The notes below the pieces were generated by a model. It saw only the letters and a program-made list of their open reading frames with translations. It searched no databases and was not told the DNA's origin. Below, one piece after another: positions 6,780 through 8,637 of a stretch of DNA of 8,637 nucleotides. Made by a program: the position numbers and the translations under genes. The DNA is from RGEC01 sp044371405. GTDB lineage: Bacteria > Bacteroidota > Bacteroidia > NS11-12g > UBA955. Each line of letters starts with the position of its first letter. Position 1 is the first letter of the stretch. Location: positions 1 to 8,637 of the forward strand of contig JBILTS010000095.1 of NCBI GenBank assembly GCA_044371405.1. The letters are read 5' to 3'.

Positions 6780-7757
6780 ATGATTTACAATCCTTCACTC
6801 CCCATCATCAAGCCCGAATGGTACGGAAATCCCCTGGATAAAAAAGGTCGATTTGTAAACCATGAATTTCCCCATATACCCAAGTTTAAAGATGTTTGGC
6901 GCTGGCAAACCGGTCCACGGCCATTTAAGAAAGAAAAAAAACTGGATTTGTGGAAACCTGAATGTCTGGCAGACAGTCTTTTTCGTCGTAAAAATGATGA
7001 CTGTATCGTATGGCTGGGTCATGCCTGGTTCTTTATTCGGCTTAATGGAATTTCCATGCTGATAGATCCGGTATTGTTCAATGCCAGATTTCTTAGACAC
7101 AGGGTAAAACAACCCTACCCGCCCCATGCTTTTGGCGAGATTGACTATATCCTCGTTTCGCATGACCACCGGGATCACTGCGATGAAAAATCCCTGAAAC
7201 GAGTAATGCGTCTAAATCCCAGAGCTACCATTCTCACCGGGTTGAATATGAGTAAACTCCTGCGAAAATGGGGGCATAATCATGTGGTTGAAATGGGCTG
7301 GTATCAGCAATTTCAGGGGTTTGAGAATTTGAAAATATCCTACCTTCCTACCAGACACTGGAGCCGACGTATGCTTCGCGATACCAACAAAAGGTTATGG
7401 GGGGCTTTTGTCATAGAATCAGACACACGCTCTGTTTACTTTGGCAGCGACAGCGGCTATGGCAGTCATTTCAAGGAACTAAGCACCATGTTTCCAAACC
7501 TGGATTATGCCATGTTGGGTATTGGCGCTTTCCAGCCGGAATGGTTCATGCAACCCGTGCACATGTCGCCGGCAGAGGCCGTGCAGGCATTTCATGACAG
7601 CGGAGCAAAAAAACTCATACCCATGCACTACGGAACACTGGACCTGAGCGATGAACCCGCAGGATTACCCATGCGATTATTATCACAAACCCTTGATGAA
7701 GGAAAAATAAACGGACAGCTTATTATTCCAAAAATCGGGGAAACATTGTGGGTTTAA
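6780..7757 (+). CDS. MBL-fold metallo-hydrolase, NAPE-PLD/UlaG-like
   Basis: A 325-residue metallo-beta-lactamase-fold protein of the branch containing N-acyl-phosphatidylethanolamine phospholipase D and UlaG. The full ligand set is visible: SHDHRDHCD (H128, H130, D132, H133), H193 in TRHWS, D224 in GSDSGYG and H283 in PMHYGT, the last followed by the LSDEP motif typical of NAPE-PLD relatives. An N-terminal region of about 70 residues with several Trp and Pro precedes the fold, also as in that group. No signal peptide or membrane helix is seen. Family knowledge suggests a phosphodiesterase acting on a phospholipid-like or cyclic phosphate substrate, but many bacterial members are untested. 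I chose ATG 6780; the upstream in-frame GTG 6738 lies in the hppA terminator and would add 14 residues unlike the family. No promoter was convincing in the 30 bases after the terminator. mutS follows 58 bases downstream on the same strand. Confidence 0.88.
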   Translation: MIYNPSLPIIKPEWYGNPLDKKGRFVNHEFPHIPKFKDVWRWQTGPRPFKKEKKLDLWKPECLADSLFRRKNDDCIVWLGHAWFFIRLNGISMLIDPVLFNARFLRHRVKQPYPPHAFGEIDYILVSHDHRDHCDEKSLKRVMRLNPRATILTGLNMSKLLRKWGHNHVVEMGWYQQFQGFENLKISYLPTRHWSRRMLRDTNKRLWGAFVIESDTRSVYFGSDSGYGSHFKELSTMFPNLDYAMLGIGAFQPEWFMQPVHMSPAEAVQAFHDSGAKKLIPMHYGTLDLSDEPAGLPMRLLSQTLDEGKINGQLIIPKIGETLWV

Positions 7758-7769
7758 AGAGATAAAATG

Positions 7770-7793
7770 TTCACCATTTCCGGTTGAGGTGAA
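7770..7793 (+). other. Inverted repeat between the MBL gene and mutS
   Basis: TTCACC (7770-7775) and GGTGAA (7788-7793) form a perfect 6-bp inverted repeat with a 12-base loop. There is no T-run after it, so it is a poor intrinsic terminator. It could be a weak hairpin or a protein-binding palindrome upstream of mutS, or chance. Confidence 0.3.
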
Positions 7794-7794
7794 T

Positions 7795-7801
7795 TAACTT
7801 G
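7795..7801 (+). promoter_or_regulatory. Possible -7 promoter element of mutS
   Basis: TAACTTG followed by CACC resembles a one-base-shortened TAnnTTTG box, 14 bases before the mutS ATG. There is no clear -33 partner, and readthrough from the preceding MBL gene is an alternative way to express mutS. Confidence 0.25.
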
Positions 7802-7815
7802 CACCTTCTGTATCT

Positions 7816-8637
7816 ATGTGCGCAAAAGAAAAATCAGAAACCCCGCTGATGAAACAGTATTACAGCATCAAGGGACAATATCCCGGCGCATTGCTGTTGT
7901 TCAGGGTTGGTGATTTTTATGAAACTTTTGAGGAGGATGCCCGCACAGCCAGCAAGATTCTGGGTATCGTATTAACCAAACGCTCCAATGGATCAGCTTC
8001 TGAAATAGACCTGGCAGGTTTTCCCCACCACAGTCTGGATGTATACCTGCCCAAACTGGTTCGAGCAGGGCAACGTGTGGCCGTATGTGACCAGCTCGAA
8101 GATCCAAAACTCACAAAAACAATCGTAAAACGCGGGGTTACTGAACTGGTTACGCCCGGGGTCAGCTATAACGATAAAGTACTGGAATCAAGACAGAACA
8201 ACTACCTGTGTTGCTTGTTCTTCCATCAAGACAAAGCAGGTGTGGCATTCCTTGACATTAGCACCGGTGAATTCATGACCACCACTGCCGATGCCGAATC
8301 GGTAAAACGCCTGATAAACGGATTTAAACCCGCAGAAATAATCGCACCCAAAAGCCAACAAAAGGCGGTAACTGAGTTGCTGGGTGATCAAATTTTTAGT
8401 CAATATCTAGAAGACTGGGTTTTTCAGACCGAATACGCCACAGATAAACTTTGCAGGCAATTTCAAGCAGCTTCACTGAAAGGTTTTGGTATTGCTGAAA
8501 TGCCCGAATCCATCATTGCTGCCGGTGCATGTCTTCAATACCTCGACAACACCCACCACACACATGTCAACCATATCAAGGGCATTCACAGAATTGATGA
8601 TAGCGAACATGTATGGCTGGATGGATTTACCATACGA
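7816..8637 (+). CDS. mutS: DNA mismatch repair protein MutS, N-terminal part (3'-truncated by window edge)
   Basis: The first 274 codons of a MutS of normally about 850-880 residues; the frame is open to the last base. MutS dimers recognise mismatches and recruit MutL using an ATPase domain that lies beyond this window. Residues 1 to about 115 form mismatch-binding domain I: TPLMKQYY near 9-16, then GDFYETF with the mismatch-contacting Phe-X-Glu pair F34 and E36, LTKR (53-56), AGFPHH (67-72) and the CDQLEDP block (91-97). The connector domain follows, with LDISTGEF at 146-153, and the visible end (AAGACLQYL, then the IHRIDD block) enters the core/lever domain. ATG 7816 is preferred over the next in-frame ATG (codon 12), because the latter would remove the conserved TP of the TPxMxQY motif. 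It lies 58 bases downstream of the MBL gene on the same strand. The presence of F34/E36 indicates a true MutS1, not MutS2. Confidence 0.97.
   Translation, partial: MCAKEKSETPLMKQYYSIKGQYPGALLLFRVGDFYETFEEDARTASKILGIVLTKRSNGSASEIDLAGFPHHSLDVYLPKLVRAGQRVAVCDQLEDPKLTKTIVKRGVTELVTPGVSYNDKVLESRQNNYLCCLFFHQDKAGVAFLDISTGEFMTTTADAESVKRLINGFKPAEIIAPKSQQKAVTELLGDQIFSQYLEDWVFQTEYATDKLCRQFQAASLKGFGIAEMPESIIAAGACLQYLDNTHHTHVNHIKGIHRIDDSEHVWLDGFTIR

Noticed and set aside
7901..8114. Overlapping minus-strand open frames of about 65 codons inside mutS
   Set aside because: They lie opposite conserved MutS domain I motifs and show no recognisable features.

Overview
The window looks like chromosomal DNA of a Bacteroidota (Bacteroidetes) bacterium, closest in style to Chitinophagia/Sphingobacteriia/Flavobacteriia. 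The grounds are protein character (a K+-dependent H+-pyrophosphatase resembling the Flavobacterium type, a GT39-like membrane protein with a TPR tail), moderate-to-low GC, the near absence of Shine-Dalgarno sequences, and promoter -7 boxes of the TAnnTTTG type. It is gene-dense, with six protein genes and no gene-free stretch above about 110 bases. I see no RNA genes, insertion sequences, CRISPR arrays or phage genes.

Layout: (1) 2-2599 (+), the 3' part of a large membrane glycosyltransferase-like protein with C-terminal TPRs, open through the left edge; (2) 2617-3462 and 3466-4230 (-), a two-gene unit reading from methionine aminopeptidase (map) into an MBL-fold hydrolase, convergent with gene 1; (3) 4231-4338, a divergent promoter region; (4) 4339-6714 (+), hppA, a membrane-bound proton-pumping pyrophosphatase with an unusual cysteine-rich tail, followed by a clear intrinsic terminator; (5) 6780-7757 (+), a second, unrelated MBL-fold protein of the NAPE-PLD/UlaG-like type; (6) 7816-8637 (+), the first 274 codons of mutS, cut by the right edge.

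Most of the genes are housekeeping: N-terminal Met removal, pyrophosphate-driven ion pumping, mismatch repair and probable envelope glycosylation. They do not form an evident single pathway, and I do not see an obvious new multi-gene system. The features most worth a second look are inside single proteins: a roughly 75-residue Cys/Met-rich C-terminal extension on the pyrophosphatase, predicted to face the periplasm; the relocation of that pump's gate glutamate from TM6 to TM5 (E189); and an unrecognised N-terminal extension of 130 or more residues on the GT39-like protein. At the level of expression, map begins with GTG only four bases after a perfect TAnnTTTG box, which suggests a leaderless transcript.
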